A stretch of DNA of 64,000 nt from Ailanthus altissimus (GCA_946807835.1 OX327695.1:29556501-29620500), one strand, 5' to 3'; shown: positions 12,629 to 24,899, counted from the stretch's first letter. Notes: generated by a model not told the origin, from the letters alone. Translations and numbers: made by a program.

Positions 12629-14515
12629 GAATCTACTAGTAATGACATAGTTGTAATAGATACTAAGAAAAGTCATTATGTAAGTATCTGCTCAAATAAA
12701 GAGTTCTTGATCTACGTTCACCAATGAGGGTCTATCGGTGAAACACAATAATATAGATTAGTGTATGTCTATATCTGTATTGTACAGATGATTATTCTTA
12801 GTTAACCATGAGCTTGGTTGAAGCTCATATAGACATACAGGTATTCAGTTAGGATTGGATACTGAACAGACTCACGAGGACCCCAATAGATATCCTATGA
12901 CACCGTCAAATGAAGGTCATCTCGAGTTGAGTAATATTTGTAGTCCTTCGACCTGAGCGCCACGGTGGGCTTGTGAGAGATCCACCATACTTTAGTTCCA
13001 CATATGTTAGAAACCTTTATGGTCTGACCGCTACGTGTCGCTGGGTATGGTCTGATTCTCATGGAGTTCGGTGTGCGTATATATGGGATCCACCAGCTCA
13101 CATAGATGAGTTGTATATCCGATACTTCGAGATTGTATCTTGTAAAGTTTTATGGCCGTAAGCAATTAACTCGGAAAAAGAGTTTCCTATAGGTTTGAAC
13201 ATTATAGCAAAAGTGCTTGCGTATATTGTTCATTAAAATACGAATCTGGAGATAAAGTAACATATGAAATTATCGAAATTTGACGGTAATGATTTATATT
13301 CCGCTCATCCAGGATATAATGACGGAAGGATTATACGAATATGTAGTAACCTCAACATGTATGGTCTAACGCGTTAATTTGTAATATTCGTAACGTGTGT
13401 GTGGGATATCGATCACGGACTTATGGAATAGTTCCATTTGATAAATCGGGCGTGGACCTAGGGAGTCCTAATATGAAATGTACTCTTTCAGCACTTGGGC
13501 AGCGTACCGTATTGAATAGTTCAATACAGTAAAATCCAGCAAATTATTATGGTTAATTTAACTAAAATATATGGTTAAATAGTAGGACCCACGTTAGGTT
13601 AACTTGATAACCTAGTAAGGACATAAATGTAATTTCACTTAATGATTATTTAATTGTTAAATAATTTAAATAAATATTTATTTATTTAATTGTTAAATAA
13701 ATAATCTAGTTTAACTATGGTTAAGAGTTAACCATTTAGTTAAGTTATGTTAACTTTACTTAATGGTTAAGTAAAAGTTAACCTAACTATGATTAAGTTA
13801 GTTAACTATGATTAAAATATTTAAATATTCTTTTAACTTAACTAGAGTTAAGTGTTAACTATAGTTAGAATATTTAAATGTTTATTTAACCTAACTAGAG
13901 TTAAGAGTTAACTATGATTAGGTTTGGTTAAATACAAATTAAAATTAAGTGAAATTAAGTATAATAAATGAAATTAAATTCATTTGTATAAATAAGACAA
14001 ATGTAATTAAATTCATAATTTTTTGTTAAATTTTTTTTTTGCTAAAAACTTAGCCAACCATTACAAAGAGAGAAAAGAGAAATTATTTTCTAATTATTGG
14101 ATTCAAGTGTTGAATTTATAATTTTCTTTTTTAAGGCATTACAACCAATTTAGTAAAAGAAGTTTTGATTAATTGATTAAGTGTTAATTAAAAGAAAAAA
14201 TTAAGAACATAAGTTTAAGTTGTTAAACTTTTGCTAGATCAAAGGCTATCATTCTAGATAATCAAACCCACCATTATTAATTACTAGAATTGATCAAAGA
14301 TAACATTTCGGTGGACTTCAACAATTTCCATCCAAAGGCTTCAAGGGTTATTTCTCAATTTCATTTCTGTTAATTCCTTTAATATGTAATGATTGTGTTT
14401 ATTGCAATGTTTTAAGCTTTCGCTGCCTGATTATATGTATGAAATTTGTATATATTGTTGTTAAACACAAAACTCACATGCAAACACTCTTGAATAATCA
14501 ACTTCTAACAAGATT

Positions 14516-16680
14516 AAGATGTTGAGATTAGAAAATAAAAAATAATACATTCCAATGAATTTAATGAGTTTTGTAAAGATATAAGAATTACTTATCAATT
14601 GACTGTTAGCTATACCCCTTAGTAAAATGGAGTTTAAGAGAAAAAGAATATAACAATTATGGAGATGGCAAGATGTTTGATTGCAGAGAAGAAGTTACCA
14701 AAAGGCCCTTAGGCTGAAGTTATCTATACAGCAATGTATCTCTTGAATAGGCTACCAAATAAAATTGTTTAAGAGAAAACACTAATTGAGGCATGGTCAG
14801 GAATGAAGCCTACTACCAAACACTTGAAGACTTTTGAATCAATTGCTATACTCAAATTGCAGATGTCCAGAGATCTAAATTGAATGACAAAGCTGAAATA
14901 GGGATTTTTTTAGGCTATACAGCAAGTTCTAAGGGTTACAGAGTGTATAACATAAAGTGAAAGAAGAGTGTCATTAATAGAGACATTCAAGTTAATGAGG
15001 TTGCATATTGAGATTGGAAAAATAATCAAGTTCAAATAAGTGTAAAGCTAGCACAGTTGACAACTATTCCTACTCCAATTGATAACCAAAATCAAGTTGT
15101 AAATGATATTGAAGATTAAGAAGATGAATTTGACACTCCATTATTGAAGAGTAATCCTTAGCTGAAATTTATAAAAAATGTAGCTTTGCGATGAATGAGC
15201 CTTCTTACTTTGAAGAAACTTTAATGTTGACATAATGGAATGATGCAATAAAGGAAGAGCTGACTATGATCAACAAAAATGACACCTCGAAACTTACTTC
15301 AAGGCCTAAAGATAGACATGTAATTGGTGTCAAATGGATTTATAGGACAATATTAAAGCCTGATGGCTCCATTTACAAACACAAAGCTAGATTTGTTGTG
15401 AAAGGATATTTTCAAATGGCTGGAGTTGATTATGGTAATATATTTACCCCAGTTGCTAGGCATGAAACTATCAGATTACTTATTGCTCTGTAGCTCAATG
15501 CGGATGGAAGATCTTTCATTTGGATGTTAAATCAACTTTTTTAAATGGATTTCTACAAGAAAAAATTTATGTTAAGCAGCCTAATGATTTTATTATTATA
15601 GGTCATGAAGATAAAGTCTATAGGCTTCATAAAGCCTTGTATAGGCTGAAATAGGCTTCAAGAGCCTGGTATAACAGAATTGATGCACACTTTCTCCAAA
15701 ATGATTTTAAGAGGAGCCAAAATAAGCCTACTCTTTATGTAAAAGCTTATGACAATGGGAAGAAGCTTATTGTGTCACTTTATGTAGATGATTTGTTGGT
15801 TACTGGTAATGATAGTCATGAAATTAACAAATTCAATAAGAGTATATTGTAGGTTTTTGAAATGACATATAGTAGAGAAATGAGGTATTTCTTAAGAATG
15901 GAAGTGCATCAGTCCAATGATGAAATCTTTCTCTCATAAAGAAAGTATACAAAGGATATGCTAAAAAAAATTCAAATTGAAGAGTTGTAATCATGTTTTA
16001 ACTCTACTTACTGCAAATGAAAATCTCTCCAAATCTGATGGTAATGCAAAGGCAGATGTAACATAGTACTGAAGTTTGGTTGGTAGTCTTCTTTACTTAA
16101 CTACAACCAGACCAAATTTGATGTTCTCAACTAACTTACTTTCAAGGTTTATAAATTCACCAACTCTGACACATCTTGGTGTTGGTAAAAGAATCATAAA
16201 GTATCTAAAAGGTACTTTAGACCTTGGTATTTGGTAGTACAGAAGTAATGAAAAACTTGAAGGTTTTGTTGACAGTGATTGGGCAAGATCTATAGATGAT
16301 TATTAGAGCACATTTGGGCATGTTTTTTTCACTTGGCAATGGAATGATTAGGCATAAAGTTTTGTAGGTGGCTTTTTAAGTCCGCCGTCAAAGTTTTTTC
16401 ATAGAACTCCAAAAAGCAAGATGTAGTTGCTCAATCCTCAGCTGAAGCTGAATATATTGTAGCAACAGCTTCAAATCAAGCTGTATGGATTAGAAAGGTT
16501 CTAATAGACTTGGATTATGTGCAAGAGAAACCCACTATGTTATAGTGTGACAACAATAATAGAAATAGGGAAGAATGGAGATGTTTAGATTGGCTGACAT
16601 ACTCACTAAGATACTTCATTGTGGCAAATTTAATGTGTTAAAAAGTAAGTTATGAGTCTTTTAAGAAAAATTTTAAAGAG
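14516..16680 (+). pseudogene. copia-2 pol, second part (integrase end, RT, RNase H)
   Basis: Reading resumes after the AGATT duplication with the rest of the integrase core. The motif normally read TPQQNGV appears as TP-stop-stop-NGV (14620-14625 are TAG TAA). Reverse transcriptase starts near 15260 (RHVIGVKWIYR, KARFVVKGYFQMAGVDY). The LKQAS motif has TAG for Gln at 15652-15654. The catalytic motif YVDDLLVTGN is intact near 15780. RNase H follows (SSAEAEYIVATASNQAVW, about 16435), then a frameshifted end FKKNFKEY whose stop TGA lies within the 3' LTR start. The defects are point stops and small indels. Confidence 0.92.
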
Positions 16681-17091
16681 TATTGACATGTAAAATTTTT
16701 TTAATTCAAAATGTGTGCTAATAGATGCAATGATTGTAGTGTGTGTTAATAAGTGTGATGATTGTGTGTGCAAATGGATGTAATAATGTATGTCATGTGT
16801 GCTAGTAATGTGTGTTGGGAGTAATCATTGTAGTGAGTGAATAGGAGTAATTATTTTGTATTATTTTATTTTTATAATTTGGTGTAACAATATAGTCATA
16901 CAGATTGTAAGTGAATATATCCACTTGTGTGAAGTTATGATTATGTTTTACGGCATCTTTATGTCTTTTGATATAAATATCAAATGAAAGAGAAATGTTA
17001 GTTTGTAGTATAAAAAAACAAGTATTTTAGTCATTCTCTTTTATGGATGTCTCGGCAATTTCATTGTTATGGAATTTAGTCAAAACCAACA
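16681..17091 (+). repeat. 3' LTR of copia-2
   Basis: A 411-bp LTR starting TATTGACATG (TG changed to TA) and ending CCAACA, followed by the AACAT duplication. Confidence 0.9.
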
Positions 17092-17096
17092 AACAT

Positions 17097-18250
17097 AAAT
17101 TGCTTGTAACCACTCATGTCCTCCAAGATGGTATCTATCAATCAAAGACAACCGACAAGATTCAACTCTTCAATCGACTCTGACTGATTGACACACTTAT
17201 TGAGCTCTGCTTTAAAGTTAGGATGTTCTAAGAGTACACGAGACAACTTCTCTTGGCACTCTTTAAAGATGAGCCACTTGCAGAAGCGATGACGAGTATC
17301 TGGAAAAACTTGGATAATGGCCAAGCAAATCACTCTATCGTGATCAGTGGTAATTGAAACAGGAGCCCTGGCGGACATGGCATCAACAACCATGTCTTAA
17401 ATAGCCAAACAAATGAAGCTTCAGATTCATTAATCAAGAGGGCATAACCAAACAGTACAGGCTGTCCATGATGGTTAACTCCGGTAAAAGTTGCGAAGGG
17501 CAAGCGAAAGCGGTTTGACTTGTAAGTTGTGTCAGAGGTGACGGTGTCACCAAAGTAAGTGTAACTAGTCCTTGCCTTTGGGTCAGGCCAGAAGATATTG
17601 CTCATGCACTGATCTTCATCACCCTGCACAGAATAGAAAAATGCAGGGCTCTCAGACAGCTTATTTCTCAAGTAGTCCAAAAGGAGTTTCCGTGAGTCCT
17701 CTGGCGACTTTTTCTCATGTAATTCTTACAATCATGCTCTGTAAAACCACCATTGCTGATTCCACCATATTCTTTGATGAGTGCGGACATAATTCCAGTG
17801 GGACCGATTCCGGCACCTTGCAAGGTATCATTTAAGGACTCGGCAGAACCAGAGACATGGCGATGAGAACGAAGGCAATGCACCTTATCAGAGGGACCAA
17901 TTCATGGTTGTGTTCCTTGACAAAGGAGGAAACAACCCATCTGCCAGAATCTTGAATTTCGACAACCATCATCGCCTTACAACCAACACGGGTTTCAGCA
18001 CGGGGACGCTTGACCCTGCCATCAGCAGCACACGCAGCTCCAGCCTTGTCTTTGTCGACCCTAAAGCCTTCCTTGGCGCATACAAATGACCTCTGAATGG
18101 TGGCACCGTCACGCCTGGAGCGGCGAGACATGCTAACGCGAGTGCGCTGAAACCAACACGGCGAGCGTACGAGTTGTAGAAGGCCTTAGCAGCCTCTTCT
18201 GATTCGAATTTCATACCCTCGTAAGGTTCGAGATTAGTGTTCGTTTCTCC
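17097..18250 (-). pseudogene. FAR1-RELATED SEQUENCE gene, N-terminal half, frameshifted
   Basis: From about 18250 on the minus strand: LGETNTNLEPYEGMKFES and EEAAKAFYNSYARRVGFS (start of the FAR1 DNA-binding domain). A one-base loss near 18145 shifts the frame to MSRRSRRDGATIQRSFVCAK and then VVSSFVKEHNHELVP, the FAR1 zinc-chelating end. The MULE-transposase-like domain follows: [78 protein letters not shown] and FCKWLIFKECQEKLS. It breaks off at 17097 by the copia-2 insertion; the rest is at 7190-7919. Extra frameshifts (near 17880, 17680 and 17390) and a loss around the AMSARAPVS junction show decay beyond the insertion. Which FRS member it was is not certain. Confidence 0.92.
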
Positions 18251-18815
18251 TAAGGAGAAATCAGTTTAATTTGTTGATTAATGGGTTTGTCGTAGTCAAG
18301 TGGGAGCTGGGAAGATATTTTATATCCAGAACCAGAAGCAGAAAGACTGAGCAGGAAAAGAAGGCCAAAATCCTAAAATTTCGGAACCACTTAGCGGACA
18401 ATTGCTTTGCTTTTGCTGTTCAGTAATTATTAAGCCGTTGACTCCCCATTCCTCATCTTAGAATTGATGTCACCTCCCTAATTACATTCATGGCTTTATC
18501 GTCTTAAATTACAATCAATTTCTTATCTTATCCTCACTTTGTTTTTTTATTATCTATCTAATATATAATTCTCTTAAATCTATCAAGAATTTTGAAAGCG
18601 AATGTTGAAAACGAGTTGTTTATGTGACCCCTAATCAATTACGCACATAATTTGTAATATAATCTTCAAATCTGTATAATCGATTTGCGCAAATTTATGA
18701 AGACTTTAGAGAACTTATAATCTGCATTTCTTTTATACAATCTATCATGGGTTCCTCAAAAAAGAAAAAAGAAAAAAAAAGAAACATAATGAGTATTTAT
18801 TAAGTTATAAGAAAT
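18251..18815. other. Spacer, no gene seen
   Basis: AT-rich DNA upstream of the dead FAR1-like gene, possibly its old promoter and 5'UTR. An A/G-rich run lies at 18760-18785. Confidence 0.6.
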
Positions 18816-19665
18816 TGTTAGAATTTGTAATTTAACATTTATTTATAGATATGAATTGAGATAGATATTTGTAAAGAGTCATTATAAAATTAAGTACGAA
18901 AATAACATAAAATTAAGAGAGACGAGAAAATTTTAATGGAACGCTATAGGTCTAAACGCTTTAGCATTGAAAGATAGAATTCCCCAGCATAGATTTCAGA
19001 AGGCCCAACGCCTCAGCATTAGCTTTAGAATGCCTCAGTGATGGACAACGCATCAACATTCATTAGGGAACACCCTAGCATTGGCACGATAATCGCATTA
19101 ATGCCGTAATGTTGGACGGAGAACGTTGCAGATTAGTTATTTGAAAAAGTTCGTTTTTTACTTAGATTGATTTTTTTAAGTGAGATTTGGATTCCTACAC
19201 TCAACGATTTTTATTTTAAGTTGATATAAGATTTCTTAGGTCATTTTAAATATTATATAAATCTTTATAACCCTTTAGGATTCATTAAGTATAAGAGAGA
19301 CTCCAAAAAAGAATAAATAATTAGATAGATATGAAGTACTTGCATACATTAGGTGGAACCATTGTTAAGTGTCTTTGTTATTGTGTGAATAAAATGAGCA
19401 TTAAATAGATCATTTAAGAGTTCTTTATTTGTATTTTTTATAATATATAAAGAGTTAATAAGAAGGGGCTAAAATTCCTTTATTTACAGTGGACGTGAGC
19501 TGCTAGTGCCAAATCACATAATTGATTGTGTATATTCTTATTAATATTATTCTTATTTCTTTCTCTTATATTTACTTGTGAGTATACACTTCTACAGTAA
19601 GTGAGTATTAATGCAAAAGACTAATTTTTTGATGAGATTAATGCTAAGACTTTTATCCCTCAACA
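18816..19665 (+). mobile_element. Solo LTR related to the copia-3 LTR
   Basis: It starts TGTTAGAATTTG and ends CCCTCAACA. It aligns with the LTR at 54987-55813 in its first 60 bp (TGTT...TTTAACA, then GAATTGAGATAGATA against AAATTGAGATGAATA), in the GTGGACGT block (19490-19497) and at the end. Flanks are GAAAT (18811-18815) and GAAAC (19666-19670), a duplication with one mismatch. No gag or pol adjoins it. Confidence 0.72.
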
Positions 19666-19929
19666 GAAACCTAACCCAAGGCTTTTATAGCAACCGTGGA
19701 GCTCAAAATAGATAAACATAATTCCATTTGTGACAATTCCATATAAGATGTAAAATAAATTATTAGTCTTGATTTATATTTGATGGCAAGCGCACGGCCG
19801 TGATACATTAATGTCAAAACAATAAATTAAATGATGCATTGTCTTTAATCTAAACTCCCCATTTGTTGTTCGCAAGTACAGTACTCTTCTAACTTTTATT
19901 TTGGTTAAGATTTAACTAATAACTAAAAA
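19666..19929. other. Spacer between solo LTR and DGAT2 copy
   Basis: No gene or clear repeat seen. The right part may be a very diverged copy of the DGAT2 3' flank near 48230-48290. Confidence 0.4.
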
Positions 19930-22050
19930 GACAAGAGATATAACAAAAAGCTGGCACATAAATAAGCTTAAATTCACTGGAACATGAGGAAGCAAGAAGC
20001 ACAAAGTAAGTTTCTGATCACAAATCAAGTGTCTGATAAAAGAATCTTAAAATTGAAGATTGGGATGTCCAACCCTTGGTTTTGTGAGATCTTTAAATGC
20101 TTCAACAAACTGATCGTGTACTTCAGCAACCAGCAATAGAGATATCAGAAGAAAAAAAAAGGAGAAAAATATTCAAAGAGTTGCTATACTTTGTTGTTTG
20201 TTTACATATTTATAAGATTAGATGCCCTAGGAATTCCATTACAGGAAGTAAGCTAGTTTTAATGCAACAGAAACGGTCAATGTATTTATGTATAAGGGTT
20301 ATGGCTTTGTAGTTCTAAGAATATCCATTAATGCTATCTGATTCTCTTTAGTTCATCTTTCACATGCCAAGATCTCCTCCACATCCTTAACAATCATTCA
20401 GTTCAAGTTAGAAGCACTTGCAATATGAATACGTAAGATCAAGTAGTTCTTTTCACTAAGACAAAGGTTAACTAAAACACAATATATATAGTTAACTATT
20501 CACATAGAGAAATGTGAGAAGAACTAAACTAGGCCTGAAAATTGTAGTAACATCTATATCCCTTCCATGGTAGGTTATGGACTTTTCTTCAGCTCTATTG
20601 GTTCCCAACCACCACATGCATTGGATGTTGATAGGGTAGAGGAGATCTGCTGCAGAAATGAATAAATGTTAGCATAATCCAAATAGCTGTAGGAAACTGC
20701 CTCTCTCCACTGCATGTCTCCTACACATATATTCCAACTCATTCTCACCTAAGAACCAAAGTGTCAAGTTGCAAGCCAATAAACCGTTTTCCAATCGGCT
20801 TGTGCCGGTGAGGATCCCATAACAGTAGACAGAACAAATATTTTCCTTCCGTTTCAATGAGAATTTTCAAATGCAGAAAAAATTTAGGTGAAAAACGATA
20901 TGTGCTCCAAATATTAACAAAATGGACCTGATAAATATCCTTCAAAGTTTCAGTGTATATGAAAATTTATACAAGCCTTTGCAGATAAATGGAAGGGAAA
21001 TTTACAGGCATGACATGGAAAAGGCCATCTGCAGGAATGGCTTTCAGGGCAGTTAGTTTATGCTTTCCGAATAGTTTATTGCCAATTAGTTATGAAGTCA
21101 ACAGATACACGAGAGTAAAATTTGATCGACAGATGAAAATGATGAACAAAGAAGCTGAACCGCAGAAAGAACAAAAAGAGGGTATCAAGATCCAAGACAA
21201 TGTATATGGAAAATTTTCACTGCATACCCAAAAAGACCCCAAAAGTGGCGAATTTGATGGCTCTAGAAAAAATGGCGGTGCCACTTCCCACCTGGCTTCA
21301 ACCACTTGTAGACATGAGCTGTAGCACAATTCGAAGAGGATTAAAGAGGAGAAATAGATTAACAAGGACATGAAGATCAGCAAAGAAAGTAAGCTTGTCG
21401 AAGAACTAGTATGAGCATTTGCGAAGAAATAACAAGAACAGCAATACAAGTATCACAATAACAATGCCAAGAGATTTGAACTTTGCAGAAACCCATAAGT
21501 TAAAGGAGGGAAAAGAAAGTAGAATCAATATCTGACCAAAGCAAAAAAAAAAAATGGAACCAGGGTTCGGCCCCATCTCCATGGCTATACTACAATTGAG
21601 CCAAGAACTTCTAAAAGAAAAAGTGTAAGACCAACTATAAGAAAAGGATTTTTGAGGCTAACTACCAACTACAAAATTAAAGCTGAACAAGAACTGTAGC
21701 ATGAACTAGTTGCTGCTTCATTAGGCTGCCAAAATGCAGTACTTCATCTTAAGAGTAATAAAAAAACTAATTAATTGCTCAAGATCACACCTTAAGTTAG
21801 CACTTGGTATGAACAAATAAACACCTGATTTATATATCCTGTGTTTGAAGGAAATTAAACAATTCTAACCCTGTTGGTAATTACTCCATACGTTTATAAA
21901 ACTAGTAAATCTCTTTTGAAGTACCAAAGCAACGTTATTGTTTGCATCATAACCATCCTACTGGAATGCTTTTTTTCTAATATTAGATTAAAAGAGGGGA
22001 GATAATGGTTAAGCATCATTTTGATGTGTAATAGAGATATATAGTTATCG
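19930..22050 (-). pseudogene. Truncated duplicate of the DGAT2 gene
   Basis: Blocks match the intact DGAT2 gene at 48372-52053 in order and on the same strand, including introns, so it is a genomic duplicate and not a retrocopy. The exon 9 copy (20047-20143) has a premature stop and about 10 bp missing. The exon 8 copy lies at about 20566-20643, the exon 7 copy at about 21228-21310 (RAIKF region) and the exon 6 copy at about 21525-21590, which is cut short. The sequence then jumps to intron 3 (21655-22045 against about 51000-51300), so exons 5 and 4 are deleted and exons 1-3 lie beyond the duplicate. It cannot make a working enzyme. Confidence 0.87.
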
Positions 22051-22747
22051 CTTATGGTCTTGAGATTGTTGCAGTTTTTAAAATAATCACTGTTGGAGAA
22101 ATCAAAACTAGTTGAGTGTTTTGTAAACTATATTTTTTAAAGTACTGTGAGATTCAAAATCAATTTATTTGTTTTTGATAAATTTTGTTATTATAATGTT
22201 ATAGAAAATTTATAATAATAATATTATTATTATTAGAGAAGAAACAAGATGAGATGTTAACTAAAATTTAAGTTAAACTTCAATTAATTTATTTTTTTAT
22301 GTAGAATTGGAATTAATGAATTTATAATGGGATAATTTAAATTTTTTAAACTTGTATAAAGATAAAATTAAAATCATATTTAAAAATAAAATTGATATTG
22401 AAAATTAAGTTTTAAAAAGCAAACCTCTCCATATTTTTTAAAATTTACAGGTTAATTTTTTTAAAAGTAATTTTAAAATTATTTTACCAAACGTTTAAAT
22501 TAACTTTTCAAAATGACTTTAACCTTCTCACCAACAAATTCCAAACAGCCCTAAGAGATAATTTATATCCTTAAATTCCTTTTTGCTCTCGTTGAAAGAC
22601 ATACCATCAGCATACATATAACAATTGTATTTATTTATATATGCAACTGAAAACATATGATGATATGACTTTTTACCATCTCGAGGTTTGGAAAAAATTC
22701 TACTTGAATAATGCAATGGCAAGTTTACATTATATCAAAGTCTTGCG
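22051..22747. other. AT-rich spacer
   Basis: Very AT-rich DNA up to the hAT target duplication. No gene is seen. Confidence 0.6.
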
Positions 22748-23687
22748 TTGAAATTAGTAGTGGGCGTTTATTCTGGTCTTGGTCTGATTCGGACCATCCA
22801 ACCCAAAATAATTGAGATGAGGTGGGATGGGTTTTGTAATTGGGATAAAATTGGAATGAAAAATGTGAGTCTCGGTTGTCTCGATCTAGTTGAGACAGGA
22901 CTCGATTCAATTCGGATCAAGTTATTTTCGAACTGAATTGATTTTTTTATTTTGTTTTTAAATGTAACCAAAACAACACCGTTTTTTAAAGTTAAAACGG
23001 CGTCGTTTTAATTAGCAAAAAAAAAAAAGGAATCTATATATGTATAACGCTAAATTGATAATATATTTCATTTTCATTTCAAAAGCTTTAAAAAATTTCT
23101 GGCATCGTTTACTATTCTTCCACCATTGTTACCGCTGCTGTTCTGTCATTCTGCCATTTGTCGTTGCGTGACTTGCACTGCTGTCTGTCGTTGTTCTGCC
23201 GTTGCTACGGCCTGTCGCTATTCTGTTGATGCTGTTTTGCGTCCGCGCGTTGCTGTGCCATTTTGTTGTTTCGCGTCCACCATTTTGCACTGTCGCCTGC
23301 CACTGTTGCTACTGTCTGTGTCCATTGAGGAATGTGATATTTTCAAATCCTATGTTAAATTTTCAGTTTCAAGTTTAATTTTTACCAATTAATCTTTGTG
23401 ATATGTTATGCTTTATGATAACTTGATAAGGGTTATTTTTTAGGACTTTTTGTTTAGATTGTTATATTGTTTTAAGAATTAGTTTAATTTCTGAGAAATT
23501 GTAAAATCGTTTAGGTTCTAGAATATTCAATTTCATGTATTTCACATTCTATGGCTTACATTGTGAGAAAGAAGACTTTTGTTTGCATTCTGATTAATAT
23601 TTACATGTTACATTAATTTATTTTTATGTGAAAGATTCAAATTAATCTTAGTTGATCGTTGTGTATTATTATACTATTATATTATAG

Positions 23688-24544
23688 ATGAGTCGTCATT
23701 CAACTTCAAAAAATATTATGAATATTGGGGGATCTCATGACGATATGTAATGCAGTGTCGACGACGTAGATACATTGTTGCCTCAACATCCTAATACTAA
23801 AAAGAGAACGAGATCAATGATATGGAGTCACTTTACCCCGCATAAGGACATAACGGATAAGTCTCAATGCAACTACTATGAAAAATTGTATGCATGTAAT
23901 TCAACAAAAGATGGAACAAATGGTATGCGAAAACACGTATGAGTATGTAAGAAGGTTCCACGTTTATTGTTGGATGATAGACAAATAATATTTGGTAGGG
24001 AACCCATAGGAGGAGAAGAGGAAAATATTAGTAATATTGTGCTTAATGGATGGAGTCAAGAAGCATGTCGAGATGCAGTTATAAAAATGGTGATTATAGA
24101 TGAATTGCCATTCAGTTTTGTAGAAAATGACGGGTACCGATATTTTTGCAGTGTAACATGTCATCTATTTGATGTTTCGTCGCGTAGAACTATAACCAGA
24201 GACATAGTATAATTATTTGCTAAGGAGAAAGCCATGTTAAAGAGTCTATTTAGTGTAACTTGGCAACGAGTGATCTTGACAACTGATCTTTAGACTTCCG
24301 TTTATAATCAAAGCTATATGGTTATTACTACCCACTTTATAGATTCGGATTGGAAGTTGCATAGGAAAATTTTAAGTTTCTCTCCAATGTCATCCCATAA
24401 AGGGGATGACATCAGTAAGCAATTTGAATCTTGCTTGTTGGATTGGGGTATAGAGAAAGTGTTTACCGTTACAGTTGATAACGCAAGTGCCAATGACGTT
24501 GTCGTCAATTATTTTAAGAAAAGACTGAAGAGTTGAAAATATGA
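23688..24544 (+). pseudogene. hAT transposase, N-terminal part
   Basis: From ATG at 23688: MSRHSTSKNIMNIGG, then a degraded BED-type zinc finger (MIWSHFTPHKDITDKSQC). The second Cys of the first CX2C is changed to Tyr and a stop lies in the RKHV.VC part. The hAT core follows: GWSQEACRDAVIKMVIIDEL, PFSFVENDGYRYFCS, WKLHRKILSFSPMSSHKGDD and GIEKVFTVTVDNASANDVVV. Several stops interrupt it. The reading ends KYEA at the retrotransposon insertion and resumes after 43400 as LILNCEFMYVRCCAHILNL in the same frame. It is a RICESLEEPER/DAYSLEEPER-type hAT transposase by motif recognition. Confidence 0.9.
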
Positions 24545-24549
24545 AGCAC

Positions 24550-24736
24550 TAATAAGCATTAGTATAATTTGTATCCAACTTTCGTATTTTACTCCAAATC
24601 ATAAATATTTAGCTATTTAATTGTGGTTTTTGATCATAAATAGATGCATGATGGAAAATGTGACGCATAGAAACAAACGGGAGGTGAATCGGACGTAAAA
24701 TGAAGAAGCTGCGCTAGGTCATTAAAATAGACATCA
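24550..24736 (+). repeat. 5' LTR of gypsy-1
   Basis: Matches 43197-43395 from AGTATAATTTGTATCCAAC to the CATCA end. It has lost about 10 bp near its start. Confidence 0.88.
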
Positions 24737-24742
24737 AGTTTT

Positions 24743-24760
24743 TGACGCCGTTGCCAGGGA
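24743..24760 (+). other. Primer binding site of gypsy-1 (Asp-tRNA type)
   Basis: TGACGCCGTTGCCAGGGA differs from the gypsy-2 site TGGCGCCGTTGCCGGGGA at two G to A positions. Confidence 0.88.
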
Positions 24761-24899
24761 CTATTTTATCTAATTTTAGATCGATACTAATACCATACTA
24801 TTTTACTTTTACTTCAGATTTTATTTTTATTTCATTAATGTTATTGGTTTTTTTTTCGTCTAGTTAATAATTATATTTTTTTTATTATTTTGACAATTC

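Larger units (their letters stand above)
10254..14510 (+). mobile_element. Solo LTR (outer copy), itself split by a second solo LTR
   Basis: The outer copy starts TGTTAGGATT at 10254 and ends CTTCTAACA at 14510, with the 5-bp duplication AGATT at 10249-10253 and 14511-14515. It has interrupted the integrase of copia-2, whose reading resumes directly after the duplication. Removing the inner copy (10569-12628) and one GAATC leaves about 2.19 kb. No coding interior exists, so it is a solo LTR left by recombination. I could not assign the family; a TGTT...AACA LTR of this length with 5-bp duplications fits several large-LTR lineages. Open frames inside it are chance. Confidence 0.88.
7925..17091 (+). 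mobile_element. Ty1/copia retrotransposon copia-2, split by nested solo LTRs
   Basis: The 5' LTR starts at 7925 and the 3' LTR ends at 17091, with a perfect 5-bp duplication AACAT at 7920-7924 and 17092-17096. It sits inside a FAR1-like gene. Without the nested 4.26 kb (10254-14515) the element is about 4.9 kb. Gag-pol order is normal but it carries many in-frame stops. It appears to be of the same general lineage as copia-1: both gag proteins share NPTIAQMKQ, and both pol frames end inside the 3' LTR. Confidence 0.95.

Noticed and set aside
11005..13161. Short open frames of 60-80 codons on both strands
   Set aside because: They fall within the nested solo LTRs and do not correspond between the two LTR copies.
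17572..18089. Plus-strand open frames of 61-87 codons
   Set aside because: Antisense shadows of the FAR1-related pseudogene.
20989..21449. Open frames of 111 and 119 codons, opposite strands
   Set aside because: They overlap the exon 7 copy of the DGAT2 pseudogene in wrong frames; the true signal there is the exon remnant.
22756..22790. Clear terminal inverted repeat for the hAT element
   Set aside because: The ends match poorly when compared; only the 8-bp duplication supports the border.
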